From: DATKWD01 sp035529695
GTDB taxonomy: Bacteria; Actinomycetota; Acidimicrobiia; Acidimicrobiales; Salinilacustritrichaceae
Assembly: GCA_035529695.1 (NCBI GenBank)
Contig: DATKWD010000097.1
Span: 1-64,000, forward strand
Direction of reading: 5' to 3'
Length of the DNA: 64,000 bases
The first letter of the stretch is position 1; every line of letters starts with the position of its first letter. Of this stretch, positions 42,493 to 51,248 are shown in pieces. Made by a program: the position numbers and the translations under genes. The notes beneath the pieces are model-generated. The model saw nothing but the letters and a program-made list of their open reading frames with translations, had not been told where the DNA came from and ran no database searches.

Positions 42493-43596
42493 ATGGCCGG
42501 TAGCCCGCAGAATTATCTCGCCGTCATCAAGGTGGTGGGGATCGGCGGGGGTGGCGTCAACGCCATCAATCGCATGATCGACGCCGGCCTGAAGGGTGTC
42601 GAGTTCATCGCCGTCAACACCGATGCGCAGGCGCTCCTCATGAGCGACGCCGACGTCAAGCTCGACATCGGTCGGGAACTGACTCGTGGACTCGGCGCCG
42701 GGAGCGATCCCGAGATCGGCCGTCAGGCCACCGAGGAGCACCGCGACGAGATCGAGGAGACGCTCAAGGGCTCGGACATGGTGTTCATCACCGCCGGCGA
42801 GGGCGGCGGCACCGGCACCGGAGGTGCGCCGGTGCTTGCCGAGATCGCCAAGTCGATCGGAGCGCTGACCATCGGCGTCGTGACTCGGCCGTTCGCCTTC
42901 GAGGGCAAGCGCCGCTCAGTGCAGGCCGAACACGGCGTGCAAGGGCTCAAGGAGGAAGTCGACACCCTGATCGTCATTCCCAACGATCGACTGATCACGG
43001 TGTCCAACGAGAAGACGTCGATGCTGAACGCCTTCAAGATGGCCGACGAGGTGCTGTTGCAGGGCGTTCAGGGCATCACCGACCTGATCACGACGCCTGG
43101 CCTGATCAACACCGACTTCGCCGACGTGAAGATGATCATGAACAACGCCGGATCGGCGCTGATGGGCATCGGCTACGCCGCCGGCGAAGGGCGGTCGCTC
43201 ACCGCAGCGCGTCAAGCCATCTCCAGCCCGTTGCTCGAGGCCTCGATCGAAGGCGCCCGCGGCATCCTGCTCACCATCACCGGCGGGAGCGATCTCGGAC
43301 TCTTCGAGGTCAACGAGGCCGCCGAGGTCATCCACGGGGTCGCGCACCCCGATGCCAACATCATCTTCGGCACCGTCGTCGATGACGAGATGGGCGACGA
43401 GGTCCGGGTCACGGTCATCGCCGCCGGGTTCGACCGATGGGAGGATCGCCGCGACGCCGGGGCCACCGGTGGTGGGTTCGACCTGGGCGACGACGGAGAC
43501 CTCTCGGACGTGTTCGGAGACGACGGCCACGATCTCGACCTCGGACTCGGCGGCGACGACGACGACGACTTCGACGTCCCCTCGTTCCTCCAGTAG
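42493..43596 (+). CDS. ftsZ: Cell division GTPase FtsZ
   Basis: A 367-residue tubulin homologue with KVVGIGGGGVNAINRM, the tubulin signature GGGTGTGG at 104-111 and the T7-loop region NTDFADVKMIM. The C-terminal linker is very short and strongly acidic (many Asp residues), ending in the conserved tail DVPSFLQ, which in actinobacteria binds SepF and FtsW. GTP-driven polymerisation forms the Z-ring. A GAGG ribosome site lies just ahead of ATG 42493. Confidence 0.97.
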   Translation: MAGSPQNYLAVIKVVGIGGGGVNAINRMIDAGLKGVEFIAVNTDAQALLMSDADVKLDIGRELTRGLGAGSDPEIGRQATEEHRDEIEETLKGSDMVFITAGEGGGTGTGGAPVLAEIAKSIGALTIGVVTRPFAFEGKRRSVQAEHGVQGLKEEVDTLIVIPNDRLITVSNEKTSMLNAFKMADEVLLQGVQGITDLITTPGLINTDFADVKMIMNNAGSALMGIGYAAGEGRSLTAARQAISSPLLEASIEGARGILLTITGGSDLGLFEVNEAAEVIHGVAHPDANIIFGTVVDDEMGDEVRVTVIAAGFDRWEDRRDAGATGGGFDLGDDGDLSDVFGDDGHDLDLGLGGDDDDDFDVPSFLQ

Positions 43597-43601
43597 CCGC
43601 A

Positions 43602-44234
43602 GTGCTCCCGGCAGTCTCGGTCCTGACCGCAGGCGGCCGAGTCGCCGAGATCCGGTTCACCGAACGGGCTGACGGCGACTTGGCGGCCGATGCGTCGTGG
43701 AACCGAGTGCGCCAGGTCCACGGGACAACGGTGATCGAGGCCCCGACGGCCTCCTCCGGTGCTGCGGTCGAAGGCGACGCCCTGGTGACCGGGCAGGTCG
43801 AGACGCCGATCGCCGTACATGCGGCCGACTGCGCACCGGTCATCCTCGTCGGATCACAACGGGTCGCGGCCGTCCACGCGGGCTGGCGCGGGCTGGTTGA
43901 AGGTGTCCTCGAACGCGCGGTCGACGCGCTCGGAGGCGACCCTGCCGACGTCCAGGCGCATCTCGGACCGGTGATCCGTCCCCGCCACTACCAGTTCGAC
44001 CCATCGGACCTGCAGCCCATCGTCGCCGAGTTCGGATCGTCGGTGCGTGGTCGGACCACCGACGGTTCGCCCGCCCTCGACGTCCCGGCACTCGTCGCCG
44101 AGTCGCTCCGGCGCGCGGGCGTCAGCGACCTGATCGATCACGGGTACGACACTGCTGACCAGCGATTCTTCTCCCATCGGCTCCGCGCCGACGTGGGTCG
44201 TCACGCCGCCGTCGTGTGGCTTCGAGTGGCGTGA
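43602..44234 (+). CDS. pgeF: Peptidoglycan editing factor / laccase-domain protein
   Basis: A 210-residue YfiH/PgeF-family protein. Conserved motifs are RQVHG, AVHAADCAPVIL and AAVHAGWRGLVEGV, which provide the His and Cys metal-site residues. In E. coli PgeF removes wrongly incorporated L-Ser from muropeptide precursors; other members were described as multicopper oxidase-like or purine nucleoside enzymes. Its position right behind ftsZ is conserved in many Gram-positive bacteria and supports the cell-wall role. GTG 43602 is the start; the stop overlaps yggS (GTGA). Confidence 0.9.
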   Translation: MLPAVSVLTAGGRVAEIRFTERADGDLAADASWNRVRQVHGTTVIEAPTASSGAAVEGDALVTGQVETPIAVHAADCAPVILVGSQRVAAVHAGWRGLVEGVLERAVDALGGDPADVQAHLGPVIRPRHYQFDPSDLQPIVAEFGSSVRGRTTDGSPALDVPALVAESLRRAGVSDLIDHGYDTADQRFFSHRLRADVGRHAAVVWLRVA

Positions 44235-44896
44235 GCATCGAGCAGCGTGCCCAGGCGGTGCGACGGCGTATCGAGGCGGCCGGGGGCGACGATCGGGTTC
44301 AGCTGATCGGGGTCACCAAGGGATTCGGGCCCGAGGTGGTCAGGTCGGCCCTCGACGCGGGCATCGTCGACTTCGGCGAGAGCTACGCACAGGAGTTCGT
44401 GGCGAAGGCGGTAGCGGTGTCCGAGGACGGGGGACAGAGCGGTCCGACGTGGCATTTCATCGGAAGGCTGCAGCGCAACAAGGTGCGGTCGATCGCGCCC
44501 TGGGTCTCGTTGTGGCACTCGGTCGACCGTGAGCGGCTCGCGATCGAGATCGCCAAGCACGCCGGGTCGGCCGCAGTCCTGGTCCAGGTCGATGCGACGG
44601 CCGAGCCCGCCAAGGGTGGGTGCCCGCCGGCGGAGGTCGCCCCGCTGGTGAAACGATGTTCCGAGCTCGGACTCGTCGTCAGAGGACTGATGGCCATGGG
44701 CCACGCCGACGACCCCGATCGAACCTCGGAGGCCTTCGCATCGACGAACGAACTGGCCGATCGTCTCGGCCTCGTCGAGCGCAGCATGGGGATGAGCGGC
44801 GATCTCGAGGCGGCCGTGGCGGCCGGTTCGACGATGGTGCGCGTGGGTACGGCGCTGTTCGGTCCGCGCCCGCCACGCGCTGAAGTGAAACACTAG
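44231..44896 (+). CDS. YggS-type pyridoxal-phosphate homeostasis protein
   Basis: A 221-residue single-domain PLP-binding protein of the alanine-racemase N-terminal fold. The PLP Lys lies in GVTKGF, followed by FGESYAQEF, WHFIGRLQRNKVRSIAP (classical WHFIGxLQxNK), RGLMAMG and SMGMSGDLEAAVAAGSTMVRVGTALFG. It has no known catalytic reaction; it buffers PLP levels. GTG 44231 overlaps the pgeF stop; another in-frame GTG at 44216 is possible. This gene is commonly placed between pgeF and sepF. Confidence 0.93.
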   Translation: MSIEQRAQAVRRRIEAAGGDDRVQLIGVTKGFGPEVVRSALDAGIVDFGESYAQEFVAKAVAVSEDGGQSGPTWHFIGRLQRNKVRSIAPWVSLWHSVDRERLAIEIAKHAGSAAVLVQVDATAEPAKGGCPPAEVAPLVKRCSELGLVVRGLMAMGHADDPDRTSEAFASTNELADRLGLVERSMGMSGDLEAAVAAGSTMVRVGTALFGPRPPRAEVKH

Positions 44897-44921
44897 GGAG
44901 CGGGATCCGAGGAGGAGTGCG

Positions 44922-45500
44922 ATGTCACTGCTGAAGAAGACCATGGTGTACCTCGGGCTCGGGCCCGACGAGGAGTACGAGGACTACGACGCCGTCGAGG
45001 CCCCGCCCGCGAGACCGGAGCGTCCACGCCCGTCCACCCCGCAGGGTGCGCGCCCCCAACGACCCCGCCCCGCCCGCACGCCGCGCCCCGAACCTCGGGC
45101 CGAGCCGTCGGAGCCGCCCGACAGCGGATCGGTCCGCGCACTCGGACCACCGGCCCGGCCACAACCTGTGCGGCGTGACTCCGACCCGGCCCGCCAGAGT
45201 GCAGTTCGAGCGATTCCGACGCCCTCCAGCAAGCCGCACGTCGTGCAGCCGACCTCCTTCAACGACGTCCAGCAGGTCGCCGACCGGTTCAAGACCTTGA
45301 ATCCGGTCATCGTCAACCTCCAGGGGGTGAACCGGGATCTGTCCCGTCGGCTCATCGACTTCGCGTCGGGCCTCTGCTACGGCCTCGGTGGAAACATGGA
45401 GCGCGTGGCGGATTCGGTGTACCTGCTCACCCCGAGCGACGTCGAACTGAGCGACGACGAGCGTCGTCACCTCCAGGATCGGGGACTCGTCGACCGCTGA
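44922..45500 (+). CDS. sepF: Cell division protein SepF
   Basis: A 192-residue protein with an N-terminal amphipathic membrane-binding helix (SLLKKTMVYLGLG), a long Pro/Arg/acidic disordered linker and the globular SepF domain (TSFNDVQQVADRFKTLNPVIVNLQGVNRDLSRRLIDFASGL, here given as its two ends: TSFNDVQQVADRFK and RRLIDFASGL). SepF anchors FtsZ to the membrane in organisms without FtsA, and no FtsA is visible in this cluster. A strong GAGGAGG-like ribosome site precedes ATG 44922. Confidence 0.94.
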   Translation: MSLLKKTMVYLGLGPDEEYEDYDAVEAPPARPERPRPSTPQGARPQRPRPARTPRPEPRAEPSEPPDSGSVRALGPPARPQPVRRDSDPARQSAVRAIPTPSSKPHVVQPTSFNDVQQVADRFKTLNPVIVNLQGVNRDLSRRLIDFASGLCYGLGGNMERVADSVYLLTPSDVELSDDERRHLQDRGLVDR

Positions 45501-45517
45501 GGGTCGATCCCACCGCC

Positions 45518-45769
45518 GTGCAGATCATCTGTTCGTTCCTCACCATCTATCTGGTCGTGATCTTCGCCAGGATCCTCCTCAGTTGGGTGCGGATCACGCC
45601 CGACTCGGCCATCGCTCCGATTGCAGCGGTGATCGTGTCGGTCACCGACCCGGTGATGAGTCCACTCCGTCGCGCGATTCCGCCGGTCCGAATGGGCGCC
45701 GCCGCGCTCGACCTGTCGCCGATCGTGCTGATCATCGGTCTTCAGATCCTCATTGGCTCGATCTGCTGA
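45518..45769 (+). CDS. YggT-family membrane protein
   Basis: An 83-residue protein with two hydrophobic segments (about 3-22 and 63-81) and a conserved middle DPVMSPLRRAIPP, the YggT signature. Its function is unclear; location between sepF and divIVA is widely conserved and suggests a role at the division or growth site. It starts at GTG 45518. Confidence 0.9.
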   Translation: MQIICSFLTIYLVVIFARILLSWVRITPDSAIAPIAAVIVSVTDPVMSPLRRAIPPVRMGAAALDLSPIVLIIGLQILIGSIC

Positions 45770-45785
45770 CCACTAGTCTTGGCCC

Positions 45786-46685
45786 ATGGACCTGACGCCT
45801 GACGTTCTGCACCAGCAGGAGTTCCGTGAAGCTCGCCGGGGTTACGACATGCGCGAGGTCGACGAGTTCCTCGAGCGCGTGGCGGTCGCCGTCGACCAGC
45901 TCCTCGAACGGCTCCAGGCAGCCGTCGGTGACGCCGACAGCGCTCGCGCGAGGGTGCGACAACTCGAACAGGAGGTCGCCGCCGAGGGCGCGAACCAGGC
46001 GCCGTCGACCGACGAGACGATCCAGCGCACGCTTCTGCTCGCGCAGAAGGCGGCGGACGCTGCGGTGTCCGATGCCGAGGAGCAGGCTGCGCGGCTGATC
46101 GGTCGGGCCGAACAGCAGGCCGAGTTCGTGCTCAAGGAGGCAGGGAGCGCGGCCGAGCGCTCTCGCCTCGAGTCCGAGTCCCAGGCCAGGCGTGCCGGTG
46201 AGGAGACCCGTCGGCGGATTCTCGAGGAGATCACGACGCTGGAACGAACCCGCGAGGTGATGCAAGGCGACGTGCGAGCCCTGCGTCGCTATCTCGACGA
46301 TCAGCGGACACGGATGCGAACTGCAGCCCGTGACCTGCAGCGTCTCGTCGAGGACCCGACGGCGCTCAAGGAGTTCGCTCCACCGGTGACGAGCGACCGG
46401 CCGCCTCCCGAGCAGGCGCTGACCGTCGAGTCCGAGCACATCGTCGACCTGACCGGCGCCGCCGAGGCGGACGAGGAGCCGGCCCCTGAGCGGGCGGCAG
46501 CCCGGCATCTTCCGCCGCCCCCGCCGGTCGCCGAGCCGCAGAGTGACGTCCGCCGGGCCGATGCGTTCGAGGATCACGACGAGCCCGACGAGGTGACGCG
46601 CGACGAAGACGAGTCCGAACACGACGGTGACTACTTCGAGCAGCTTCGTCGGGCGATGAGTGACGAAGGTGGCGCAGGCTCCTGA
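45786..46685 (+). CDS. divIVA: DivIVA/Wag31-type polar growth protein
   Basis: A 299-residue coiled-coil protein. The N-terminal membrane-curvature-sensing domain is present (PDVLHQQEFREARRGYDMREVDEFLERV). After it come two long coiled-coil regions, rich in Ala, Glu and Arg, and an acidic, proline-containing C-terminus. In actinobacteria Wag31/DivIVA marks cell poles and directs wall synthesis. A role at the poles or septum is assumed from the family. It is the last gene of the dcw-linked run; 213 bases follow before ileS. Confidence 0.93.
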   Translation: MDLTPDVLHQQEFREARRGYDMREVDEFLERVAVAVDQLLERLQAAVGDADSARARVRQLEQEVAAEGANQAPSTDETIQRTLLLAQKAADAAVSDAEEQAARLIGRAEQQAEFVLKEAGSAAERSRLESESQARRAGEETRRRILEEITTLERTREVMQGDVRALRRYLDDQRTRMRTAARDLQRLVEDPTALKEFAPPVTSDRPPPEQALTVESEHIVDLTGAAEADEEPAPERAAARHLPPPPPVAEPQSDVRRADAFEDHDEPDEVTRDEDESEHDGDYFEQLRRAMSDEGGAGS

Positions 46686-46898
46686 CGCAGCGCACCAGGC
46701 CCGTCCCCGAGCCGGCCGCAGCGACCGTCGTCGAGTCAGAGCCGCCGCCCACGAAGATGCGAACCCCGGCGAAGACGACGTCGACTGCGAACGAACGTGC
46801 GACGGAGCCGACATCCGGCGCCGAGCAGTCGGCACCGAGAACCTGAGCATTCAGAACTGGGACGCGGGCAGCACGCCTCGGCTTCCTAGGATGATCCG
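46686..46898. other. Intergenic region before ileS, no clear element
   Basis: These 213 bases lie between divIVA and ileS. A T-box leader is common before actinobacterial ileS, but I saw neither the conserved GGTGGNACCGCG-like segment nor the AGTA/AGNAGA-type features. A weak 80-codon frame spans it but is Arg-rich with no family likeness. A promoter for ileS probably lies here, although no confident -35/-10 pair was identified. Confidence 0.5.
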
Positions 46899-49800
46899 AT
46901 GACCGAGGCCTATCCCGACGTCGACCCCAATCCCTCTTTCCCCGCGATCGAACGGTCCGTGCTCGCGCGCTGGGATGCCGAGAAGACCTTCGAACGGTCG
47001 ATCGAGCGTCGCGATGGTGCCGAGGAGTTCGTGTTCTACGACGGCCCGCCATTCGCCAACGGGCAACCCCACTACGGCCACCTGTTGACCGGGTTCGTCA
47101 AGGACGCGATCCCGCGCTACCAGACGATGCGTGGCAAGCGGGTCGATCGCCGGTTCGGTTGGGACTGCCATGGCCTTCCGGTCGAGCAGGAGGCCGAACA
47201 GCGCCTCGGGACCTTCGGGCGGGTGGCGATCGAGAAGCTCGGGGTGGGGGAGTTCAACCGCGAGTGTCGCGATCTGGTCGGCAGTACCGCCGACGCATGG
47301 CACTCGGTGGTGACGCGGCAGGCTCGTTGGGTCGACATGGCGAACGACTACAAGACCATGGATCTCTCGTTCATGGAGTCGGTCATGTGGGCGTTCAAGT
47401 CGCTGTACGACAAGGGCCTCGCCTACGAGGGGCTGCGAGTCCTGCCGTACTGCTGGGAGTGCGAGACCCCGCTGTCGAACTTCGAGACCCGCATGGACGA
47501 GTCGTACCGTGACCGTCAGGATCCGGCGATCACGGTGTGGTTCGAGCTGTCGAACGGCCAGCGACTCTTGGTCTGGACCACCACGCCATGGACGTTGCCG
47601 TCCAATCTGGCGATCGCTGTGGGGTCGACGATCTCGTACTCGGTCTACTCCGATGGCGAGCACGAGTACCTGCTCGGCGAGGAGACGGTCGGCACGTATG
47701 AGACCCAGCTCGAGGGTATGACCCACATCGGGAACGTCGTCGGGGCCGACCTGGTCGGACTCTCGTACCGACCGCTGTTCGATTTCTTCGCCGGCACCGA
47801 GAACGCCCATCAGGTGCTCGGTGCCGATTGGGTCGACACCGGCGAGGGCACCGGTGTGGTGCACATGGCCCCGGGGTTCGGCGAGGACGACAAGATCGAG
47901 TGCGACAAGGTCGGCATTCCGACCGTGTCGCCCGTCGACGAGCGCGGTCGCTTCACCGACGAGGTGCCCCCCTACGCGGGCGTGCAGGTCTTCGAGGCCA
48001 GCCGCGAGATCATCCGTGACCTCGCGCAGATCGGCGCCCTGGTCAGAGAGGACTCCTATGTACACAGCTACCCGCACTGCTGGAGGACCGACACGCCGCT
48101 GATCTACAAGGCGATGTCGTCGTGGTTCATCGCCGTGACCGAGATCAAGGACCGCATGATCGCACTCAATCAGGAGATCACCTGGGTTCCCGAGCACGTC
48201 AAGGACGGAAGTTTCGGCAAGTGGCTCGAGGGGGCCCGCGACTGGTCGATCAGTCGAAACCGGTTCTGGGGATCACCGATCCCGGTGTGGACGTCCGACG
48301 ACCCCGCCCACCCGAGGATCGACGTGTACGGCTCGATCGCCGACCTCGAGGCGGACTTCGGCGTCGAGGTGCTCGATCTGCACCGTCCCGCCATCGACGA
48401 ACTGACACGGCCCAATCCCGACGACCCGACGGGCAGGTCGACGATGCGCAGGATCCCCGACGTGTTGGACTGCTGGTTCGAGTCCGGGTCGATGCCCTTC
48501 GCACAGGTGCACTACCCCTTCGAGAACCGCGAGTGGTTCGAGTCGCACTTCCCTGGTGACTTCATCTGCGAGTACATCGGCCAGACACGGGGCTGGTTCT
48601 ACACGCTGCACGTGCTGGCGACGGCGCTGTTCGACCGGCCGGCATTCTCGAGCTGCGTGGTGCACGGGGTGCTTCTCGGTGACGACGGACAGAAGCTCTC
48701 CAAGCGGCTGAAGAACTACCCCGACCCGGTCGAGGTGTTCGACACGATCGGCTCCGATGCGATGCGATGGTCGTTGCTGAGTTCGGCCGCGGTGCGTGGC
48801 GGCGACATGGTGGCCTCGAAGGGGCCGATGGAGGACGCCGTCCGACAGGTGCTGTTGCCGATCTGGAATGCGTGGTCGTTCCTGTCGCTCTACACCAACG
48901 CCGGGGAGGGCCTCCGTCGGGGAGAAATCGTGCATGGCGCAACCGACGTGCTCGATCGTTACATCCTTGCGAAGACCCACGATCTGGTGCGGTCCACCAC
49001 CGCGTCGATGGACGGCCACGACCTCTCCGGGACGTGCGCCCAGATCAGCGAGTTCATCGACTCGCTGAACAACTGGTACATCCGGCGCTCGCGGCAGCGG
49101 TTCTGGGACGAGGACCAGATGGCGATCGACGTCCTCCACACCGTGCTCGAGAACCTCTGTCGGGTGAGCGCGCCCATGCTCCCGCTGCTCACCGACCACC
49201 TGTGGCCCCGACTCACCGGTGGCGACTCGGTGCATCTCGTCGACTGGCCCGACGCGGCCGACCTCGCTGCTGAGGAAGATCTCGTCGCACGGATGGACCT
49301 GGTCCGTGACATCGCGTCGGCAGCGAAGTCGATTCGTGAGGCGCGCGGGCTCCGACGTCGTCTTCCCCTCGCCAGCCTGACCGTTGCGATCGACGCGGAT
49401 GCCGACCTCGCCGAGTTCGCGTCGCTGCTCGCGGAGGAGGTCAACGTGAAGTCCGTCGAGTTCGTCGCGGCGGGTTCGCTCGGCGCCGAGCGATTCGAAG
49501 TCGACCTGAAGGTCGTCGGCCGTCGGCTCGGGAAGGACACGCCGACCGTCGTCGCTGCCATGAAGGCCGGTGACTACCGGTTCGATGCGGTGGCCGATCG
49601 ACTCGAGGCGGCGGGACATCGATTCGGTCCGGACGAGTACGTCCGCAAGCTCGACGCAGACGATCCGGACGCGACCGCGGCCCTGACCGGCGGGATCGGG
49701 CTCGTTCGGCTCGATCTCGAGGTGACCCCCGAGCTCGAGGCCGAGGGTCTGGTGCGTGATCTGGCCCGAGCTGTCAACGAGGCGCGGCGGGCCGATGGTC

Positions 49801-50006
49801 TCGACGTGTCCGACCGTATCCGGCTGCTGATCGACCCGGGACACCATCACGATGTCGTCGAGGCCGTCGAGGCGCACGAGACCATGCTCAAGGACGCCAC
49901 GTTGGCGACCGAGGTGGTCGTCTCGGGCCCGATAAGCGACGCGCATCGTCACCAGTTCGGCGACGGGCGTGCGGTCCACCTGGCCGTTCACCGGTTGACT
50001 CCTTGA
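46899..50006 (+). CDS. ileS: Isoleucyl-tRNA synthetase (type 2)
   Basis: A class I aminoacyl-tRNA synthetase of 1035 residues. The HIGH-type motif is PHYGHLL (58-64) and the KMSKS-type motif is KLSKR (599-603). The long FVFYDGPPFANGQPHYGHLLTG start and the WDCHGLPVE motif indicate the eukaryote-like type 2 IleS found in many actinobacteria, which lacks the C-terminal zinc finger of type 1. Type 2 enzymes are usually mupirocin-insensitive. The editing CP1 domain (TWTTTPWTLPSNLA-like segment) is intact. Confidence 0.96.
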   Translation: MTEAYPDVDPNPSFPAIERSVLARWDAEKTFERSIERRDGAEEFVFYDGPPFANGQPHYGHLLTGFVKDAIPRYQTMRGKRVDRRFGWDCHGLPVEQEAEQRLGTFGRVAIEKLGVGEFNRECRDLVGSTADAWHSVVTRQARWVDMANDYKTMDLSFMESVMWAFKSLYDKGLAYEGLRVLPYCWECETPLSNFETRMDESYRDRQDPAITVWFELSNGQRLLVWTTTPWTLPSNLAIAVGSTISYSVYSDGEHEYLLGEETVGTYETQLEGMTHIGNVVGADLVGLSYRPLFDFFAGTENAHQVLGADWVDTGEGTGVVHMAPGFGEDDKIECDKVGIPTVSPVDERGRFTDEVPPYAGVQVFEASREIIRDLAQIGALVREDSYVHSYPHCWRTDTPLIYKAMSSWFIAVTEIKDRMIALNQEITWVPEHVKDGSFGKWLEGARDWSISRNRFWGSPIPVWTSDDPAHPRIDVYGSIADLEADFGVEVLDLHRPAIDELTRPNPDDPTGRSTMRRIPDVLDCWFESGSMPFAQVHYPFENREWFESHFPGDFICEYIGQTRGWFYTLHVLATALFDRPAFSSCVVHGVLLGDDGQKLSKRLKNYPDPVEVFDTIGSDAMRWSLLSSAAVRGGDMVASKGPMEDAVRQVLLPIWNAWSFLSLYTNAGEGLRRGEIVHGATDVLDRYILAKTHDLVRSTTASMDGHDLSGTCAQISEFIDSLNNWYIRRSRQRFWDEDQMAIDVLHTVLENLCRVSAPMLPLLTDHLWPRLTGGDSVHLVDWPDAADLAAEEDLVARMDLVRDIASAAKSIREARGLRRRLPLASLTVAIDADADLAEFASLLAEEVNVKSVEFVAAGSLGAERFEVDLKVVGRRLGKDTPTVVAAMKAGDYRFDAVADRLEAAGHRFGPDEYVRKLDADDPDATAALTGGIGLVRLDLEVTPELEAEGLVRDLARAVNEARRADGLDVSDRIRLLIDPGHHHDVVEAVEAHETMLKDATLATEVVVSGPISDAHRHQFGDGRAVHLAVHRLTP

Positions 50007-50065
50007 CCGGGTCGTGAGCTGCCACGTACGCTCCGGCACCCTTTTGCACATCGATGGGATTCCTC

Positions 50066-50755
50066 ATGGCAAGTGCTCGCAAGTCGACGACGAAGTCGGC
50101 CGCGAAGAACAAGGCGCCCAAGAAGGTCGCCTCGAAGAAGTCGTCTGCCAAGAGGCCGGCACCGAAGAAGGCTGCAACCAAGAAGGCTGCGCCCAAGAAG
50201 CAGACCACGAAGGCTGCGCCCAAGAAGCAGACCAAGAAGGCTGCGACCAAGAAGGCTGCGCCCAAGCAGGCTGCGCCCAAGAAGCAGACCTCGAAGGCTG
50301 CGCCCAAGAAGGCCGCGGCGAAGAAGCAGACCAAGAGACGTACCACCACGGCCGCAGCCCGAGCATCGGTGGCGAAGTCACCGTTCTCGAAGAAGTTCCT
50401 CGACGTGCAGCGGGCGGCACTGCTGTCGGAGAGGGAGGTCTACCTCCGGCAGGCGACCAACCTGAAGGCCGAGGCCGACGCGCTGGTCCTGGACATGGAC
50501 CCGGGCGACGTGCAGTTCGACGAGGAATCCGGCGAGGGCGACACGGTGCAGGTCGAGCGCGAGCGCGACCTCGTGTTGTCTGCGCAGGCGCTTCAAGCCG
50601 TGGGCGAGATCGATCATGCCCTGGCCAAGTTCGACCTCGGCACCTATGGCATCTGCGAGGTCTCGGGTGACCCGATCCCCGAGGAGCGCCTCGACGCCAT
50701 TCCGTGGGCACGAGAGCGGGTCGAATACAAGGTCGGAGGGCTCAACCGTCGCTGA
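50066..50755 (+). CDS. DksA/TraR-like protein with histone-H1-like lysine-rich tail
   Basis: A 229-residue protein in two halves. Residues about 1-100 are almost entirely Lys, Ala and Pro in AAPKK/KKAATKK-type repeats, like histone H1 tails and mycobacterial HupB-like proteins, and should bind nucleic acid. Residues about 105-229 follow the DksA/TraR coiled-coil plus C-terminal motif. Of the four zinc cysteines only one remains (GICEVSG), and the final pair reads RVEY, so zinc binding is probably lost. DksA proteins bind the RNA polymerase secondary channel; whether this one does is uncertain. An upstream ATG at 50054 would add four residues. The 3' end overlaps the lspA frame. Confidence 0.85.
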   Translation: MASARKSTTKSAAKNKAPKKVASKKSSAKRPAPKKAATKKAAPKKQTTKAAPKKQTKKAATKKAAPKQAAPKKQTSKAAPKKAAAKKQTKRRTTTAAARASVAKSPFSKKFLDVQRAALLSEREVYLRQATNLKAEADALVLDMDPGDVQFDEESGEGDTVQVERERDLVLSAQALQAVGEIDHALAKFDLGTYGICEVSGDPIPEERLDAIPWARERVEYKVGGLNRR

Positions 50756-51248
50756 GCGCGGAACGTCCGGTGCCGCTCGCCGCATCGGGCTGGCGATCGG
50801 GGTCGCCGTCGGCGTCATCGCCGTCGACCAGCTCACCAAGCTGTGGGCGGTTGCGGCACTGGCCGACGAGCCGATCGATCTGTTCTGGACCCTTCGACTC
50901 AGGCTGATCCGCAACTTCGGCGGATCCTTCGGCATTGCACCGGGCCGTGGAGCGGTGATCTCGCTGATAGGGATCGTGGTGATCGGCGGCCTCCTCTACG
51001 CCGCGAGCAAGCCCCGCCCGACCGCAACGATCGTCGCCCTCGGCTTCTTCATCGGTGGCGCTGCAGGCAACATCATCGACCGCATCGTGCGCGACGGATC
51101 GGGTGTGTTCGGAGGTGGGGTGGTCGACTTCATCGACTTCCAGTGGTGGCCGGTGTTCAACGTGGCCGACATCTCGCTGTACATCGGGGTCGGGTTGCTG
51201 CTGCTGGTCGGGTTCGAGGATCGGCCGGACGTGGCGGGCGATGACTGA
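50667..51248 (+). CDS. lspA: Prolipoprotein signal peptidase (start uncertain)
   Basis: Membrane aspartyl protease that cleaves lipoprotein signal peptides. The LspA core has VIAVDQLTKLWAV, RNFGGSFGIAPG, GGAAGNIIDRIVR and VVDFIDF, and NVADISLYIG; the Asp residues in NIIDR and NVADIS are the catalytic pair. Four membrane helices are present. The start is a problem: the natural N-terminus would be near base 50760, but no ATG, GTG or TTG occurs in frame there. The nearest are GTG 50667, ATG 50646 and ATG 50616, all inside the preceding gene, which would add 30-50 unfamiliar residues. The stop overlaps the pseudouridine synthase start by 8 bases. Confidence 0.88.
   Translation: MTRSPRSASTPFRGHESGSNTRSEGSTVAERGTSGAARRIGLAIGVAVGVIAVDQLTKLWAVAALADEPIDLFWTLRLRLIRNFGGSFGIAPGRGAVISLIGIVVIGGLLYAASKPRPTATIVALGFFIGGAAGNIIDRIVRDGSGVFGGGVVDFIDFQWWPVFNVADISLYIGVGLLLLVGFEDRPDVAGDD

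Noticed and set aside
46686..46898. T-box riboswitch before ileS
   Set aside because: The conserved antiterminator or antisequestrator sequence expected in actinobacterial ileS leaders was not found.
46660..46902. Possible 80-residue gene before ileS
   Set aside because: Arg-rich, overlaps divIVA and the ileS start, no ribosome site or family likeness.
48273..50051. Minus-strand open frame of 592 codons under ileS
   Set aside because: Shadow of ileS, which has all synthetase motifs.
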